Of a stretch of DNA of 64,000 nucleotides, positions 63,398-64,000 are shown piece after piece. The stretch comes from Chryseobacterium aureum (GTDB lineage: Bacteria > Bacteroidota > Bacteroidia > Flavobacteriales > Weeksellaceae): NCBI RefSeq assembly GCF_003971235.1, contig NZ_CP034661.1, positions 3,534,001 to 3,598,000 on the forward strand. Direction: 5' to 3'. Position numbers and translations under genes: made by a program. Numbering within the stretch: the stretch's first letter is position 1; each line of letters begins with the position of its first letter. The notes under the pieces were generated by a model. The model saw only the letters and a list, made by a program, of their open reading frames with translations. It ran no database searches and was not told the DNA's origin.

Positions 63398-64000
63398 ATG
63401 AAAAAAAAATCCATCTTTACCGCACTGATTGCCATGATGCTTCAGACCGGTTCTCTGGTGAACGCACAACAGCTTAATCCTACAGGAATATGCTATGTGG
63501 AAGTGAATAACAACAACCTCCTGAACGCAGGAGCGTACAAACTGCAGACATCGAACAGCTACCTGTTTAATGTGGTAAATATTTTTGCGGCCAATATTAA
63601 TTATGATACCAGCCGTGGCAGGGCTTATCTGTATTCCAATAATAACGTTACCAAAGTTCTTACCAATGCGGATACCTACATAAAGCCGCTTCAGCAAAAA
63701 GGCATGAAAGTAGTCCTGACAATTTTGGGGAATCACCAGGGGGCTGGAATCTGTAATTTTCCTACCCGCGAAGCCGCAAAAGACTTTGCGTTACAGTTGG
63801 CCAATACAGTGAATACCTATGGTCTTGATGGAATTGATTTTGATGATGAATACTCCGAATATGGAAATAATGGAACAGGTCAGCCTAACGACAGCTCTTT
63901 TGTGATGCTTGTTCAGGAGCTCAGAGCCTTATTGCCGAATAAGATTATTTCATTCTATTATTATGGGCCTGCCGCTTCCAGACTTTCATGGAACGGAGCA
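63398..64000 (+). CDS. EndoF1/EndoH-like GH18 endo-beta-N-acetylglucosaminidase (partial)
   Basis: The 201 codons in view begin with a signal peptide (about residues 1-23, ending VNAQ). The fold then starts NPTGICYVEVNNNNLLNAG, and GMKVVLTILGNHQGAG is the second strand. The GH18 catalytic motif LDGIDFDDEYSEYG holds Glu151 as proton donor and Asp149 preceding it. This DGIDFDDE form is characteristic of EndoH and EndoF1 rather than of chitinases. The enzyme cuts high-mannose N-glycans between the two core GlcNAc residues. The gene continues past the window. Confidence 0.9.
   Translation, partial: MKKKSIFTALIAMMLQTGSLVNAQQLNPTGICYVEVNNNNLLNAGAYKLQTSNSYLFNVVNIFAANINYDTSRGRAYLYSNNNVTKVLTNADTYIKPLQQKGMKVVLTILGNHQGAGICNFPTREAAKDFALQLANTVNTYGLDGIDFDDEYSEYGNNGTGQPNDSSFVMLVQELRALLPNKIISFYYYGPAASRLSWNGA

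Noticed and set aside
63341..63736. 131-codon minus-strand frame near the right edge
   Set aside because: It overlaps the EndoF1-like gene, whose plus-strand frame has a signal peptide and a catalytic motif.

Overview
The window looks like the chromosome of a Weeksellaceae flavobacterium, most likely Chryseobacterium or a close relative. The evidence is AT-rich DNA, Bacteroidota-type promoters (-7 box TAnnTTTG), few Shine-Dalgarno sites, SusC/SusD genes, a type III glutamine synthetase start, and an EndoF1/EndoH-like enzyme beside mannosidases. No rRNA, tRNA, CRISPR array or insertion sequence was found.

Layout. 1-9.4 kb is mostly housekeeping: the start of a glutamine synthetase, an unknown protein with a nucleosidase-like tail, DinB-like, an M1 peptidase, a coaX-like kinase, GNAT, tadA and a WYL-domain regulator. 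9.4-19.04 kb is an accessory island on the minus strand. It holds a CdiA-type nuclease toxin with a candidate immunity gene, a minimal nucleotidyltransferase, a 1357-residue protein of unknown function, a 56-residue acidic protein, a patatin phospholipase and an M15 cell-wall peptidase. 19.2-22.6 kb has a Na+/H+ antiporter, a Y-family polymerase and a broken gene. 22.7-35.9 kb has three tandem C1q-like secreted proteins, a TPR/AraC membrane regulator, peptidases, a paralogous secreted pair, glyS and a pseudouridine synthase. 35.9-45.7 kb has mobile-looking repeats, pyrD, DUF445, msrB, an L,D-transpeptidase, and a two-component system facing a porin/Dabb/cupin operon. 45.8-51 kb has a TetR-controlled thiolase/thioesterase/FabF operon, OsmC and AraC. 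51.1-64 kb is a polysaccharide utilisation locus for high-mannose N-glycans, cut by the window end.

The main observation is that the WYL regulator gene and four transcription units of the toxin island share one promoter architecture. On the minus strand each has a near-palindrome ACGWCANGTTYYGWCG, then exactly 11 bases, then TAnnTTTG. This geometry matches the actinobacterial RecA-NDp/PafBC DNA-damage promoter (TTGTCR, 11 bases, TAnnnT), and PafBC are WYL-domain activators. A sixth copy lies upstream of the Y-family polymerase, pointing the other way. I infer a WYL-controlled, probably DNA-damage-responsive toxin regulon in which the patatin and M15 enzymes could lyse the producer to release the toxin, by analogy with colicins.

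In the mannan locus, SusC/SusD bind and import glycan, a secreted EndoF-like GH18 releases it, GH92 and GH125 trim alpha-mannose, the MFS transporter imports a remnant, and a signal-less GH130 would phosphorolyse Man-GlcNAc in the cytoplasm.
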